Shown in pieces: positions 15,849 through 24,246 of a stretch of 64,000 nt of DNA. The position numbers were made by a program, and so were the translations under genes. The stretch comes from Phycisphaerales bacterium. Lineage in GTDB: Bacteria; Planctomycetota; Phycisphaerae; Phycisphaerales; UBA1924. The notes beneath the pieces are model-generated. The model was not told the origin of the DNA and searched no databases. It saw nothing but the letters and a program-made list of their open reading frames with translations. Positions within the stretch are counted from its first letter, which is position 1. The number at the start of each line of letters is the position of its first letter. Location: positions 241,886 through 305,885 of the forward strand of contig DASPKU010000013.1 in NCBI GenBank assembly GCA_035627955.1. Direction: 5' to 3'.

Positions 15849-16277
15849 ATGCTCCTCTACCTCGCCGCTGACCTCATCTGGGGAACCAAGATCAAGGCCA
15901 CCGCCCAGGCCGTGGGGGTCACCGCGCGGCCGGTGCGGAACCTGGAGATGCTCGAAGCCCGCCTCGCCGACCAACCCCCAGAAGACCCGGTCCGCGCCGT
16001 GCTGCTGGACCTCGAGGTCCCCGAGGTCGCCCTCTCCATGCTCGCGCGCCTCAAGGGTGCTGCCCATGGTGGCACCGGTGTCCCGACCGGTGCGTCCTCT
16101 GTCTCTGGTGGCACCGGTCTCCCGACCGGTGTCCCCATCCGCGTCCTCTGCTGGGCCCCCCACGTCGAGCGCGACCTCATGGACCAGGCCCGCAGCGCCG
16201 GCGCCGACGCCGTCATGACCCGCGGCGCCTTCGACGCCCGCATGGAACTGATCCTGAAGGAGTGGGACGGCAAGTAG
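15849..16277 (+). CDS. Degenerate receiver-like protein with in-frame repeat insertion
   Basis: The 142-residue protein starts at ATG 15849 (MLLYLAADLIWGTKIKATAQ). The pattern of a hydrophobic strand and helices, an LLDLEVPE segment where a receiver would have its phospho-Asp loop, and RSAGADAVMTRGAF near the end resemble a CheY-like fold, but the acidic pocket and conserved Lys are not evident. Between helix and strand lies GGTGVPTGASSVSGGTGLPT, encoded by two copies of a palindromic 25-bp unit (16068, 16107). It may be a pseudo-receiver that binds a partner without phosphorylation. The function is unknown. Confidence 0.6.
   Translation: MLLYLAADLIWGTKIKATAQAVGVTARPVRNLEMLEARLADQPPEDPVRAVLLDLEVPEVALSMLARLKGAAHGGTGVPTGASSVSGGTGLPTGVPIRVLCWAPHVERDLMDQARSAGADAVMTRGAFDARMELILKEWDGK
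16068..16131. repeat. Two palindromic units inside the receiver-like gene
   Basis: GGTGGCACCGGT(g/c)TCCCG followed by ACCGGTG occurs at 16068-16092 and 16107-16131. Each unit folds as CACCGGT-nTCCCG-ACCGGTG. The 39-bp period is 13 codons, so the reading frame is kept and the repeat encodes GGTGxPTG twice. Confidence 0.65.
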
Positions 16278-16300
16278 CGCCGCGCGCACACCTCCCGACG

Positions 16301-16338
16301 ACGCCGGGACTGAGCCGCTCGGGGCGAAGTCCCGGGTT
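16301..16338 (+). repeat. RAYT-associated REP-like palindrome, copy 1
   Basis: ACGCCGGGACTGAGCCGCTC followed by GGGGCGAAGTCCCGGGTT. The stem is CCGGGACT / AGTCCCGG with an inner GCC/GGC pairing. The same element flanks the RAYT gene (59779, 60477) and occurs at 37918. It lies 23 bp after the receiver-like gene. Confidence 0.75.
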
Positions 16339-16376
16339 GGCGGTGACGCCGCAGCGCGCCCTTCGTGTGTGCACGC

Positions 16377-16425
16377 ACAGACGTCGCGCAACCAAGAGGG
16401 CCTCAAGTCTGCCCTGTCCGCGCCA
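16377..16425 (+). repeat. Partial family-A repeat (distal half)
   Basis: GTCGCGCAACCAAGAGGGCC then TCAAGTCTGCCCTGTCCGCG resembles the distal half of family-A copies 3 and 4. The hairpin half is missing. It abuts the 3' end of the gene 16426-18126. Confidence 0.45.
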
Positions 16426-18126
16426 CTACCTGCACGGTCCGCCACCCAGCACGCGGAAGAACGCTTCGATGTCCTGGTCGGTGCCGGCGTCGCCGTCGGC
16501 GTTGAAGTCCGAACCGCCGCGGAAGCAGGGGCCGCAGCAGTTCCCGCCCAGGCACGCGAAGAACGCCTCAATGTCCTGGTCGGTCCCGCTGTCCCCATCA
16601 CCGTTGAAGTCCGCGGTCCCGCAGGCGGGGGTGATCACGCAGGCTCCATACATCGTGATCACGTACCTGCCGAGATGGTGGATGTTGTGCGAGTGCTGCC
16701 AGTGGTGCAGCGGCAGGGCCGCGCCCGGCCCGTCGGGCGCGCGGAGAGGCGCGCCAGGCCCGCTGAACAAACGCTGCCCGTTCGCGGCCACCGGCTCGGC
16801 CCGCGGCTCGCTGATCGCCAGCAGGTACCGGCCCGGCCCCGGGATGTAGGTCGAATCAATGAACGACTGCACCTCGGGGGTGCTGTTGTCTGAGTCGCAC
16901 AGGGCCACGCCGTCGGGCCGGAAGAGGAACAGGCGCGTGTCAAGTGGGGCGCTGCCGTAGGCCGACGGGCGCGTAGTCGCGATGAAGTGGGCGTTGGAGT
17001 CGCACACCTCCACCTCGTACATGTCAACGTCCACCCCCGTGGCCAGCGAGCCGTAGATCGCATCGACCCGCGGCGACACCACCGGTACCTGGTGCTGTCC
17101 GGGCAGGTGGCCCGCGTCGTAGTGCTCGAGCCACCCGTAGACGCCCTGCGGCGTGGGCGTCGGCGGGGTGAAGTCCAGCAGCAGCTGGCTCCAGTACTCG
17201 CGCATCATGCGGCGGTGCAGGTGCCCAACCTGCACGTAATAGGTGCGCCCCTGGATCACCTGCACCGCCGACAGGCTGCGGGTCTCCGTGCTCGCCAGCT
17301 CCACCAGGCTGTTGCAGGTCCCGTCCAGCGATTCGTACCACGTGACGCCCATCTCCTCGGGGCGGCGCGGATTGTCCTCGGTGGTCGCGCTCGCAATCGA
17401 GAGCGTCCCCGATCGCGCGGCGGTGTGCTTGTACCACACCGTCGCCATCGCCCGCACCGAGGTCGGCCACTCGGGGTCGTCGTCGCACCCCAGCAGCTCG
17501 GCCGCAGTCATGCGCACGGGGCCGCCATCGGGGATCTCGATGGCCCCTTCGCACAAGTCGTTCACCGGCGGCGCAGGGCGCGGGGCCGCGCTGGTGGTCA
17601 GGCGGTAGGCGCGGCAGGCGGCCTGCATGTACACGCCCACCGCGTACTCGCCCGCGGGAAGGTAGTTCCGGTAGGTGGAGGTGTTGCAGCTCAGGCCCAG
17701 CCCGAGGGCGATGTGCTCCAGGCCGCCGGCCTCGGGCGCGCAGGGCCGCTCCGCCGGGCCCACCCTGTCGATGAAGATTTGGATCGTGTCGTGCTGCCCC
17801 GTGGAGGACGCGGTGAACGCGACCTGCAACAGGGTCTCCTGCGGCAGCATGAACCTGTAAAAGTCGCCGGTGTAGGCTCCGTTCCCTCCCCCCATCCCGC
17901 ACACCGTGGACGGGAAGGGGACCGCCTGCGCGTAGAACGGCCCAGTGGGGTCCGCGAGGCGGTCGACACACCCGCTGTTCACCCCGTCATGGAACGGCGC
18001 ACTGCACGCCGCCTCCTGCTCCACCATGGACCCGGCCGGGCACGGCGGGATCGTGCATTGAGCAGTGGCGGAGCCGGCCGAGAGAGAAAGGCTCAGGCCA
18101 GCGCACGTTTGAAGGAACCAGCGCAT
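16426..18126 (-). CDS. Secreted protein with dockerin-like tail
   Basis: Start set at ATG 18126, which gives a clear signal peptide (MRWFLQTCAGLSLSLSAGSA, cleavage near TAQC); upstream in-frame codons lie in intergenic repeat sequence. The 566-residue product has a Cys-containing N-terminal region, two beta-sandwich regions resembling bacterial pre-peptidase C-terminal domains (YYVQVGHLHRR, GRYLLAISEPRAEP), and the double calcium-loop tail DFNGDGDSGTDQDIEAFF ... FFRVLGGGPC plus one Arg. No catalytic motif is recognised. It is probably exported and displayed on the surface through the same system as the other four tail-bearing proteins. Confidence 0.8.
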   Translation of the reverse strand: MRWFLQTCAGLSLSLSAGSATAQCTIPPCPAGSMVEQEAACSAPFHDGVNSGCVDRLADPTGPFYAQAVPFPSTVCGMGGGNGAYTGDFYRFMLPQETLLQVAFTASSTGQHDTIQIFIDRVGPAERPCAPEAGGLEHIALGLGLSCNTSTYRNYLPAGEYAVGVYMQAACRAYRLTTSAAPRPAPPVNDLCEGAIEIPDGGPVRMTAAELLGCDDDPEWPTSVRAMATVWYKHTAARSGTLSIASATTEDNPRRPEEMGVTWYESLDGTCNSLVELASTETRSLSAVQVIQGRTYYVQVGHLHRRMMREYWSQLLLDFTPPTPTPQGVYGWLEHYDAGHLPGQHQVPVVSPRVDAIYGSLATGVDVDMYEVEVCDSNAHFIATTRPSAYGSAPLDTRLFLFRPDGVALCDSDNSTPEVQSFIDSTYIPGPGRYLLAISEPRAEPVAANGQRLFSGPGAPLRAPDGPGAALPLHHWQHSHNIHHLGRYVITMYGACVITPACGTADFNGDGDSGTDQDIEAFFACLGGNCCGPCFRGGSDFNADGDAGTDQDIEAFFRVLGGGPCR

Positions 18127-18304
18127 CGATATCTCCCGGTGTGCAGAGCGGGAGGGGGCTCCGACCCCCGTGGGTTCAATGTACACCCGGTCCCGCATAC
18201 TGCTCATGAAACCAAGGGGGGCGTCGGGCACCAGAGGGCCGGGTGCGGCGCTCGCGGTGGACTCGTGTCGCGCGCCATCGGCAGTGAGCACACGGCGAGG
18301 TGGG

Positions 18305-18396
18305 TGACGAGCCCCGAACGCAGCGAGCGGGCCTCTCGGGCACCCGGCGCTCACCGCATCAACGCAAGGCCCGTCACTCACGTTCCGGGCTCGTTA
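18305..18396. repeat. Long inverted-repeat element (family B), copy 1
   Basis: Left arm TGACGAGCCCCGAACGCAGC then GAGCGGG; right arm CCCGTCACTCACG then TTCCGGGCTCGTTA. The arms pair over about 25 bp with a few mismatches around a ~40-nt loop. Two better-conserved copies are at 32611 and 35334. The element fills much of the 296-base gap between the secreted protein and the SLC13 permease. Confidence 0.7.
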
Positions 18397-18422
18397 CCAA
18401 CGGCGACTGCGCGCGACAGCGC

Positions 18423-20063
18423 TCAGCGCCACCCCAACCCCGGCAACCACCCCAGCGCGCGCAGAACCAAAACCAAACCCACCACCACCACCGCGCACGC
18501 AAGGTTCATCCACAGCCCCGCCCACGCCATTTGCCGGATGGTGATCAGGCGTGAGGAGAACACCACGGCGTTGGGCGGCGTGCCGCCCGGGAGCATGAAG
18601 GCGAGGCAGGCGCCCAGCACGCCGGGGATCAGGACCACGCCCGCGGGGGCATTGACGCTCTGGGCGAAGGCGGCGCCGACGGGGAGCATGATGGCGGTCT
18701 GCGCGGTGTTGCTGGTGACCTCCGAGAGGAACGTCGCGGCCACCACGGTGAAGGCGACCACGAGCTCGCTGGGCCAATCGGTGAGTGCGCCGCCGAACCC
18801 CGCGAGGTACTTGTCGAACCCCGTGACCTCGATGGCCTTCGCCAGTGCAAGCCCGCCGCCGAACAGCAGCAGCACACCCCACGGCACCTGCGAGCCCTCC
18901 GCCCACGTGAGCAGCGGGCGGGGCGGGGCCACGTCGGCGCGAGTGGCCGCGTCGCCGCGCCTCTCGCGCGAGCCCGCAGGCACCCCGGCAGGCACGATGA
19001 ACAGCAGCAGCGCCCCCGCGATCGCGATGGCGGTGTCGCTCGCCCGCGCCCACTGGGCGATCACGGTGCCGTCTTTCGAACTCTCGACCCACACCAACGC
19101 CGCGCGGAACGGCTCCACGCTCTCCAGCATTGGCACCGCGATCCACGCCGCGGCCGTGGCCGCGAAGATGACGAGCACCCGCCACTCCGGCGAAGACATC
19201 CGCCCCAGCTCCCGCCGCCGCTGCATCAACACCGGGTGCACGCTCGCGAGGTTCGCCCCGCGCACGGGATAAAGAAACCGCGTCAGCAGCACCCACGCCA
19301 CCCCGCAGCACAGCACCACCGCAGGCACACCCACCACCAGCCACTGCGCGAACGTGAGCGAGCCCGCGCCGTAACGCGAGTTCGCGAACGCGGCGATCTG
19401 CGCCGTGGGCGGCGTGCCGATCAGCGTGCCCACCCCGCCGATGCTCGCCCCGTACGCCACCGCCAGCACCAGCGACAGCCCCAGGTTCCGCGTCAGGCGC
19501 GGGTCGGCGTCACTTGTCTCCGCTTTCACCGCGCTCACAACGCTGGTCGCGATCGGCAGCATCATCACCGCCGCGGCGGTGTTGCTCACCCACATGCTCA
19601 TAAAGGCGGTCGCCGCCAGGATCGCCGCGACCAGGCGCGACGGGCTGCTCCCCAGCAGCGCCACCGCGCTCAGCCCGATCCGCCGGTGCAGCCCCCAGCG
19701 CTCCAGCGCCTGCCCCAGCAGCATGCCGCCCAGGAACAGCAGGATGATGGGGTCGGCGTACGCGGGGGCGACGCGCTTGAGGTCCATCACGCCCAGCGCC
19801 GGCAGCAGCACCAGCGGCATCAGCCCCGCGACCTCCAGCGGGATCACCTCCGCCAGCCACCACACCGTCATCAGCACCGCCACCGCGGCCGTCGCCCGCC
19901 CCGCGTGCGTCAGCGCCTCGGAGTGGGGGAGCAGGAAGTAGACCAGCAGCGCCAGCGCCGGCCCGAGCATTAGGAACAGCGCGTGACGGAGCCGCGTGGG
20001 CCGCCCTCCCACCGGCCCGCCCACGGGCGAGTTCACTGCCCCGCCCCCACCCCATTGATCCAC
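18423..20063 (-). CDS. SLC13/DASS-family sodium-coupled anion permease
   Basis: The protein has about a dozen hydrophobic segments and 546 residues from the GTG at 20063, which is preceded by GGAAGGGG; a GTG at 20036 overlapping the previous stop (GTGA) is an alternative. It carries both family SNT motifs, SNTAAAVMMLPI and SNTAQTAIMLPVGA, which form the paired sodium/substrate sites, plus GGVGTLIGTPPT and the C-terminal PGGTPPNAVVF. The family imports di- or tricarboxylates, or sulfate, across the inner membrane; which one cannot be told. A hydrophilic loop (GSRERRGDAATRADVAP) splits the two repeats. Overlap with the DUF486 gene upstream suggests cotranscription. Confidence 0.88.
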   Translation of the reverse strand: MDQWGGGGAVNSPVGGPVGGRPTRLRHALFLMLGPALALLVYFLLPHSEALTHAGRATAAVAVLMTVWWLAEVIPLEVAGLMPLVLLPALGVMDLKRVAPAYADPIILLFLGGMLLGQALERWGLHRRIGLSAVALLGSSPSRLVAAILAATAFMSMWVSNTAAAVMMLPIATSVVSAVKAETSDADPRLTRNLGLSLVLAVAYGASIGGVGTLIGTPPTAQIAAFANSRYGAGSLTFAQWLVVGVPAVVLCCGVAWVLLTRFLYPVRGANLASVHPVLMQRRRELGRMSSPEWRVLVIFAATAAAWIAVPMLESVEPFRAALVWVESSKDGTVIAQWARASDTAIAIAGALLLFIVPAGVPAGSRERRGDAATRADVAPPRPLLTWAEGSQVPWGVLLLFGGGLALAKAIEVTGFDKYLAGFGGALTDWPSELVVAFTVVAATFLSEVTSNTAQTAIMLPVGAAFAQSVNAPAGVVLIPGVLGACLAFMLPGGTPPNAVVFSSRLITIRQMAWAGLWMNLACAVVVVGLVLVLRALGWLPGLGWR

Positions 20064-20434
20064 GCCAGCCCCTTCCAGTGCGGCCCCATGAACGCCACGA
20101 TCACGGCCGCGAAGATCAGGCAGAACGCCAGCAGGTCCGTGTTCCGCAGCTTCTCATTCAGTACCGTGATCGAGAAAATCGCGAACACCACCAGCGTGAG
20201 GGCCTCCTGCAGCACCTTCAGCTGCGGGGCGGTGAAGGGCCCCCCGAAGTTGACGTGCCCCAGGCGGTTGGCCGGAACCTGCAGGCAGTACTCCACCCCC
20301 GCGATCGCCCAGGAGATAAGGATGGCGGTCCACAGGGCCCACTGCTTCTGCTTCACGTGGTAGTACCACGCGTAGGTCATGAAGATGTTGGAGGCGGTCA
20401 GGAGGAGGACGGCCAGGAGCCAGCGGGGTGCCAT
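20033..20434 (-). CDS. DUF486 / DMT-family small membrane protein
   Basis: The 133-residue protein starts at ATG 20434 (MAPRWLLAVLLLTASNIFMT). Four membrane segments and the motifs TYAWYYHVKQKQWALWTAIL, EYCLQVPANRLGH and TLVVFAIFSITVLNEKLRN are typical of the DUF486 group, distant relatives of drug/metabolite transporters. Length is normal for the family. It overlaps the SLC13 start by 31 bases if the upstream GTG is used. The substrate is unknown. Confidence 0.88.
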   Translation of the reverse strand: MAPRWLLAVLLLTASNIFMTYAWYYHVKQKQWALWTAILISWAIAGVEYCLQVPANRLGHVNFGGPFTAPQLKVLQEALTLVVFAIFSITVLNEKLRNTDLLAFCLIFAAVIVAFMGPHWKGLAWINGVGAGQ

Positions 20435-20696
20435 AAGGGCTGGAAGATAGCGGGATTGGGTGATGCCGGCCCCACCCGCCCCCCGCCCCCTCGCCCGCCC
20501 GGGCGGGCCGGTCCCCCGATGGCGGGGTCTTGGCTTGACGGCGGCGCTGCGATCGTGGACACTGATCGACCCGTCCGGAAACCCGGGCGGGGGCGGATGC
20601 GTACCGTCGGTGCCGGCGCGGCGTGGAGTACCACCACGTAACTCCCACGCTCGGGGCAGTTTGCCCCCCGCCGCACCCCCAACCTTTGGAGCGTTT

Positions 20697-22079
20697 ATGG
20701 CCGGTCGGACCAGCACAAGTGTCGGAATGGGCGTGGCTGTCACGATTCTCAGCCTCACCACGGTGGGGTTTTTCGTGGCCTTCGCCGTGTACTTCGGCAA
20801 GCACAGCGACAAGACCCGCCTGCTCGCCCAGGCCAACGACACCAACAGCGAGATCATCCGCGACATCGAGCGCAACCGCGATGACATCCGCAACCTCGTC
20901 GCCGACGCCAAGAAGAACAACAAGTCGCTGACCCAGCACCTCCTGGACAGCCAGGAGGCCTCCATGCAGCTCGTGACGGGTAACCGCCGCGAGAAGGCCT
21001 CCGACCTCGCCGAGAAGATGAAGGCCGCGGGCCTGGAGAACACCAACCTCATGGCCAAGCTCAACGAGCGGGCCACCGAGATCACCACCCTCCAGACGCA
21101 GCTCGAGCAGGAGCGCAACGCCAAGGCCAAGGCCATGGCCGACCTCAAGAACGAGGTCGACCGCGTCACCCGCCTCCGCGACGACCACCAGAAGACGGTC
21201 GACACCCTCACGGCCGAGCTCAACACCGTTAAGGGCGAGTACACCGAGTACCGCGCCGGCATCGAGCAGTACAAGAAGCAGCTCGACGCCCAGCGCGAGC
21301 GTCAGCTCACCGAGGCCGCCGAGAAGCTCAAGCTCGCCCAGGACAACCTCACCAAGACCAGCGAGCAGCTCCTGATCGCCAACAACCAGCTCGCCGACCT
21401 CCGCAAGCAGAAGTCCGGCGAGATGTTCCGCGCCGACGACGAGTCCGCCCTGGTCGACGGCAGCGTCCTCAACACCAACCCCGCCGACCACCAGGCCTTC
21501 ATCAGCATCGGCTCCCGCCAGAAGGTCGTCCTGGGCATGACCTTCAACGTCTACCCCACCAAGGCCGCCGTGCAGCCCGACAAGGAAGGCAACTACCCCC
21601 GCGGCAAGGCCCTCCTCGAGGTCGTGCAGGTCGGCGAGAACTCCGCGACCTGCCGCATCGTCTCCGAGGTCAAGGGCAACCCCGTCGTCAAGGGCGACGT
21701 GATCGCCAACCCGCTCTACGACCCCAACAAGTCCTACAAGTTCGTCGTTTTCGGCAACTTCGACGCCAACCGCGACAACGTGGCCACGGCCACCGAGCGT
21801 GACGACGTCGTCGTCATGATCCAGTCCTGGGGCGGCGGCGTCGCCGATGACCTCACCGGCGATGTCGACTTCCTCGTGCTCGGCGAGCGCCCCGTGGTGC
21901 CCCCGCGCCCGACCGCCGACTCTCCCATGGAGATCGTGCAGGAGTTCATCCGCCGCCAGCGCGAAGTTGAGCGCTACGACGAGCTCTACAAGCGTGCGAG
22001 CAGCACCAGCGTGCCGATCATCAGCGAGAACCGCCTCTACACGCTGATCTCCAAGAGCCCCCGCCGCGCCGGCCGCTAA
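20697..22079 (+). CDS. Membrane-anchored coiled-coil protein with FlgT_C-like and BRCT-like domains
   Basis: The 460-residue protein starts at ATG 20697. One membrane segment (residues about 12-34) is followed by a long coiled coil (about 40-255, rich in Glu/Lys/Gln/Ala). Residues about 260-340 resemble the FlgT C-terminal beta domain (FISIGSRQKVVLGMTFNVY, ALLEVVQVGENSATCRIVSE, VKGDVIANP). Residues about 345-455 resemble a BRCT domain: YKFVVFGNFDANRD, MIQSWGGGVADD, VDFLVLGERP, and SVPIISENRLYTLIS. BRCT domains normally sit in DNA ligases and repair proteins, so this context is unusual. A structural or envelope-organising role is guessed only. A terminator follows at 22103. Confidence 0.78.
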   Translation: MAGRTSTSVGMGVAVTILSLTTVGFFVAFAVYFGKHSDKTRLLAQANDTNSEIIRDIERNRDDIRNLVADAKKNNKSLTQHLLDSQEASMQLVTGNRREKASDLAEKMKAAGLENTNLMAKLNERATEITTLQTQLEQERNAKAKAMADLKNEVDRVTRLRDDHQKTVDTLTAELNTVKGEYTEYRAGIEQYKKQLDAQRERQLTEAAEKLKLAQDNLTKTSEQLLIANNQLADLRKQKSGEMFRADDESALVDGSVLNTNPADHQAFISIGSRQKVVLGMTFNVYPTKAAVQPDKEGNYPRGKALLEVVQVGENSATCRIVSEVKGNPVVKGDVIANPLYDPNKSYKFVVFGNFDANRDNVATATERDDVVVMIQSWGGGVADDLTGDVDFLVLGERPVVPPRPTADSPMEIVQEFIRRQREVERYDELYKRASSTSVPIISENRLYTLISKSPRRAGR

Positions 22080-22102
22080 AGCCCGCGACAACCCTGCCCT
22101 TC

Positions 22103-22136
22103 AACGGCCGGCCCCCACGGGTCGGCCGTTTTCTTG
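22103..22136 (+). terminator. Intrinsic terminator after the coiled-coil gene
   Basis: The stem AACGGCCGgCCC / GGGtCGGCCGTT around a short loop is followed by TTCTTG. It lies 23 bp beyond the stop and just before the acyltransferase gene. Confidence 0.7.
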
Positions 22137-22147
22137 CGCTCACCCCT

Positions 22148-23359
22148 ATGAGTCCCATGACTCGTATGACTCCTATCAACAGCACCCCAACTACCATCCC
22201 ACCCTTGCCCGACGCCCCCCCCAAACACCGCCCCCCGCGCACCCGCAAAAGGAAGCCCCGCGCCATCCAGGTCGCGCAGGCCGTGGTGGCCCGCTCCGCC
22301 ATGGGCCTCCCCCTCATCCTCGGCCTCAACCCCTCGATGAACGCCGCCCGCGCGCTCGGCCGCTGGATCCCCCCCAACCTCCTCAAGAAGCACTTTGGCC
22401 GCGCCGTGCAGAACCTCTCCGAGGCCTTCCCCGACTGGCCCCAGGAGCGCGTCCACCAGTACGCCATCCACAGCTACCAGCACCTCGCGCAACTCGGCGT
22501 CGAGATTGCCTTCGCCCCCCGCCTCATCACCCACGAGGGCTTCGCCCGCCACCTCGTCTTCACCCGCATCGAGTCCGCCCTCGCACACCTCCTCCGCGAT
22601 GGCCCCGTCATCCTCATCACCGGCCATGTGGGCAACTGGGAGCTCATCGGCTACGCCATCTCGATGCTCGGCTTCCCCATGCACGCCGTGTACCGCCCGC
22701 TCGACTCCGAGCCCCTCGACCAGTGGCTCCGCGACACCCGCGAACGCCGCGGCCTCACCCTCGTCAGTAAGTTCGGCGCCGTCCGCGCCCTCCCGCCCGT
22801 CCTCCGCGCCGGGCACCCCGTCGGCCTGGTCGCCGACCAGTCCGGCGGCGACCGCGGCCTCTTCACCCCCTTCTTCGGCCGCCTCACCTCCACCTACAAG
22901 TCCGTCGGCCTCCTCGCCATGCAGACCAACGCCACCGTCGTCTGCGGCATGGCCCGCCGCATGCGCCAGGGCGAGCCCCCGCCCCCCGGCTCATGGCTCG
23001 AAACCCCCGGCCAAGGCCGCCAGTTCACCTCCACCCCCGAGCAGCCCAGCCTCCGCTACAGCGTCGAGCTGGTCGACACCTTCAGCCCCAAAGACTGGAT
23101 GTCGCAGCCCGACCCGCTGTTTTATCTGACCGCCCGCTACCGCAAGGCCATCGAGACGATGGTCCGGATGGCCCCCGAGCAGTACTTCTGGATGCACCGC
23201 ATCTGGCGCAGCCGCCCCGCCCACGAGCGGCTCAACAAGCCCTTCCCCGCCAACCTCCGCGACAAGCTCCTCAGCCTCCCTTGGATGTCCCAGGCCGACG
23301 TCGACGCCGTCATCGACCGCAGCCGCCGCGACACCCTGGAACTCCACCCCAGCTCCTGA
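22148..23359 (+). CDS. LpxL/HtrB-family lipid A (lysophospholipid) acyltransferase
   Basis: The 403-residue protein belongs to the family that adds secondary acyl chains to lipid A precursors at the inner membrane. The HX4(D/E) catalytic motif is ITGHVGNWEL (His160, Glu165). Further family markers are NPSMNAARALGRWIPPN, VGLVADQSGGDRGLFTPFFG and the C-terminal APEQYFWMHRIWRSRP. The first ~35 residues are low complexity (MSPMTRMTPINSTPTTIP) and arise from repeated ATGACTCC-like words, so the true start may be a later codon. The hydrophobic N-terminal anchor of E. coli LpxL is weak here (SAMGLPLILGL). Confidence 0.87.
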   Translation: MSPMTRMTPINSTPTTIPPLPDAPPKHRPPRTRKRKPRAIQVAQAVVARSAMGLPLILGLNPSMNAARALGRWIPPNLLKKHFGRAVQNLSEAFPDWPQERVHQYAIHSYQHLAQLGVEIAFAPRLITHEGFARHLVFTRIESALAHLLRDGPVILITGHVGNWELIGYAISMLGFPMHAVYRPLDSEPLDQWLRDTRERRGLTLVSKFGAVRALPPVLRAGHPVGLVADQSGGDRGLFTPFFGRLTSTYKSVGLLAMQTNATVVCGMARRMRQGEPPPPGSWLETPGQGRQFTSTPEQPSLRYSVELVDTFSPKDWMSQPDPLFYLTARYRKAIETMVRMAPEQYFWMHRIWRSRPAHERLNKPFPANLRDKLLSLPWMSQADVDAVIDRSRRDTLELHPSS

Positions 23360-23478
23360 GCCCCGAACCTCCCACCATGTGGCCGCGTCATAGCATCCGC
23401 CCGCCGAATCGCGCGGTACATTGATGCAGCGCCCGCAAAACCGCCGGGCCGACCACCAACGAGCCCGGGAGGGCAACC

Positions 23479-23907
23479 ATGATGACCAAGGACCAGGAGA
23501 CCGGACGCCTCACCGATGTGAAGGTCCTGATCGTCGACGACGACCGCGACATCCTCGAGTCCATCGACGCGGCCTTCCAGGCCGAGGGCGCCCTCACCCA
23601 GTGCGTCATGGACGGCAACGAGGCCGTCCGCGTCTGCCGCGAGGAGCCGCCCGACATCGTCATCCTCGACATGATGCTCCCCAAGCGCTCCGGCTTCCTC
23701 GCCCTCGAGAAGATCAAGGGCTGCGAGGACAGCCCCATCGTCATCATGGTCACCGCCAACGAGGGCAAGCGCCACCAGGCCTACGCCGAGAGCCTCGGCG
23801 TTGACCGCTACCTCCAGAAGCCCGTGCCCCTGGGCAAGCTCCTCGACACCGCCGTCGAGCTCCTCAAGGCCGTCGAGGAAGAAGAAGGCACCGAGGGCGC
23901 CGAGTAA
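23479..23907 (+). CDS. Stand-alone response regulator (CheY-like receiver)
   Basis: The 142-residue protein starts at ATG 23479 behind GGGAGGGC. It is a single receiver domain with the acidic pair DD (20-21), phospho-acceptor Asp64 in IVILDMMLP, Thr92 in VMVTANEG and Lys114 in YLQKPVP. There is no output domain; an acidic tail EEEEGTEGAE ends the protein. It should be phosphorylated by a histidine kinase that is not in this window and signal by protein contact. The next gene starts directly after its stop codon, so the two are probably one operon. Confidence 0.92.
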   Translation: MMTKDQETGRLTDVKVLIVDDDRDILESIDAAFQAEGALTQCVMDGNEAVRVCREEPPDIVILDMMLPKRSGFLALEKIKGCEDSPIVIMVTANEGKRHQAYAESLGVDRYLQKPVPLGKLLDTAVELLKAVEEEEGTEGAE

Positions 23908-24225
23908 GTGGCCCGCAAGCGCCGACAACTCGTGATCATGGCCGAGCAGGCCGGCGCCCCGCGCCCCCTCGGCACCCGCCGCGAGGTCAGCGCCGCCCTC
24001 GCCTGCTTCAACACCGCCCCCGACGGCGCCCTCACCAGCAACTCCGGCACCGAGTTCCTCTATGGCCCTGGCATGACCATCGAGATCCCCACCTCCACCG
24101 AGCAGGTCAACCAGGCCATCGCCAACATCTCCGACGACGAGATCGCCCTACCGGTCCTGATGAACATGTGCAAGAAGCTCTCGTGGAAGCTGATGGACAT
24201 CGAGAGCGGGCGCGTGTTCGGGTAA
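23908..24225 (+). CDS. Hypothetical protein co-transcribed with the response regulator
   Basis: The GTG start at 23908 immediately follows the response regulator stop (TAAGTG). The 105-residue soluble protein has a basic N-terminus (RKRRQLVIMAEQAGAPRP), a middle GTEFLYGPGMTIEIPTS and a helical C-terminus (VLMNMCKKLSWKLMDIESGR). I do not recognise the family. The arrangement suggests it works with the receiver, perhaps as partner or output. That is inference from gene order only. Confidence 0.65.
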   Translation: MARKRRQLVIMAEQAGAPRPLGTRREVSAALACFNTAPDGALTSNSGTEFLYGPGMTIEIPTSTEQVNQAIANISDDEIALPVLMNMCKKLSWKLMDIESGRVFG

Positions 24226-24246
24226 GCGGTCGTCCCTGAGTGGCGG

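Noticed and set aside
20154..22091. 645-codon minus-strand frame opposite the coiled-coil gene
   Set aside because: Leu/Val/Gly/Asp-rich shadow of a Lys/Glu/Gln-rich coiled coil; no start signal and no balanced composition.
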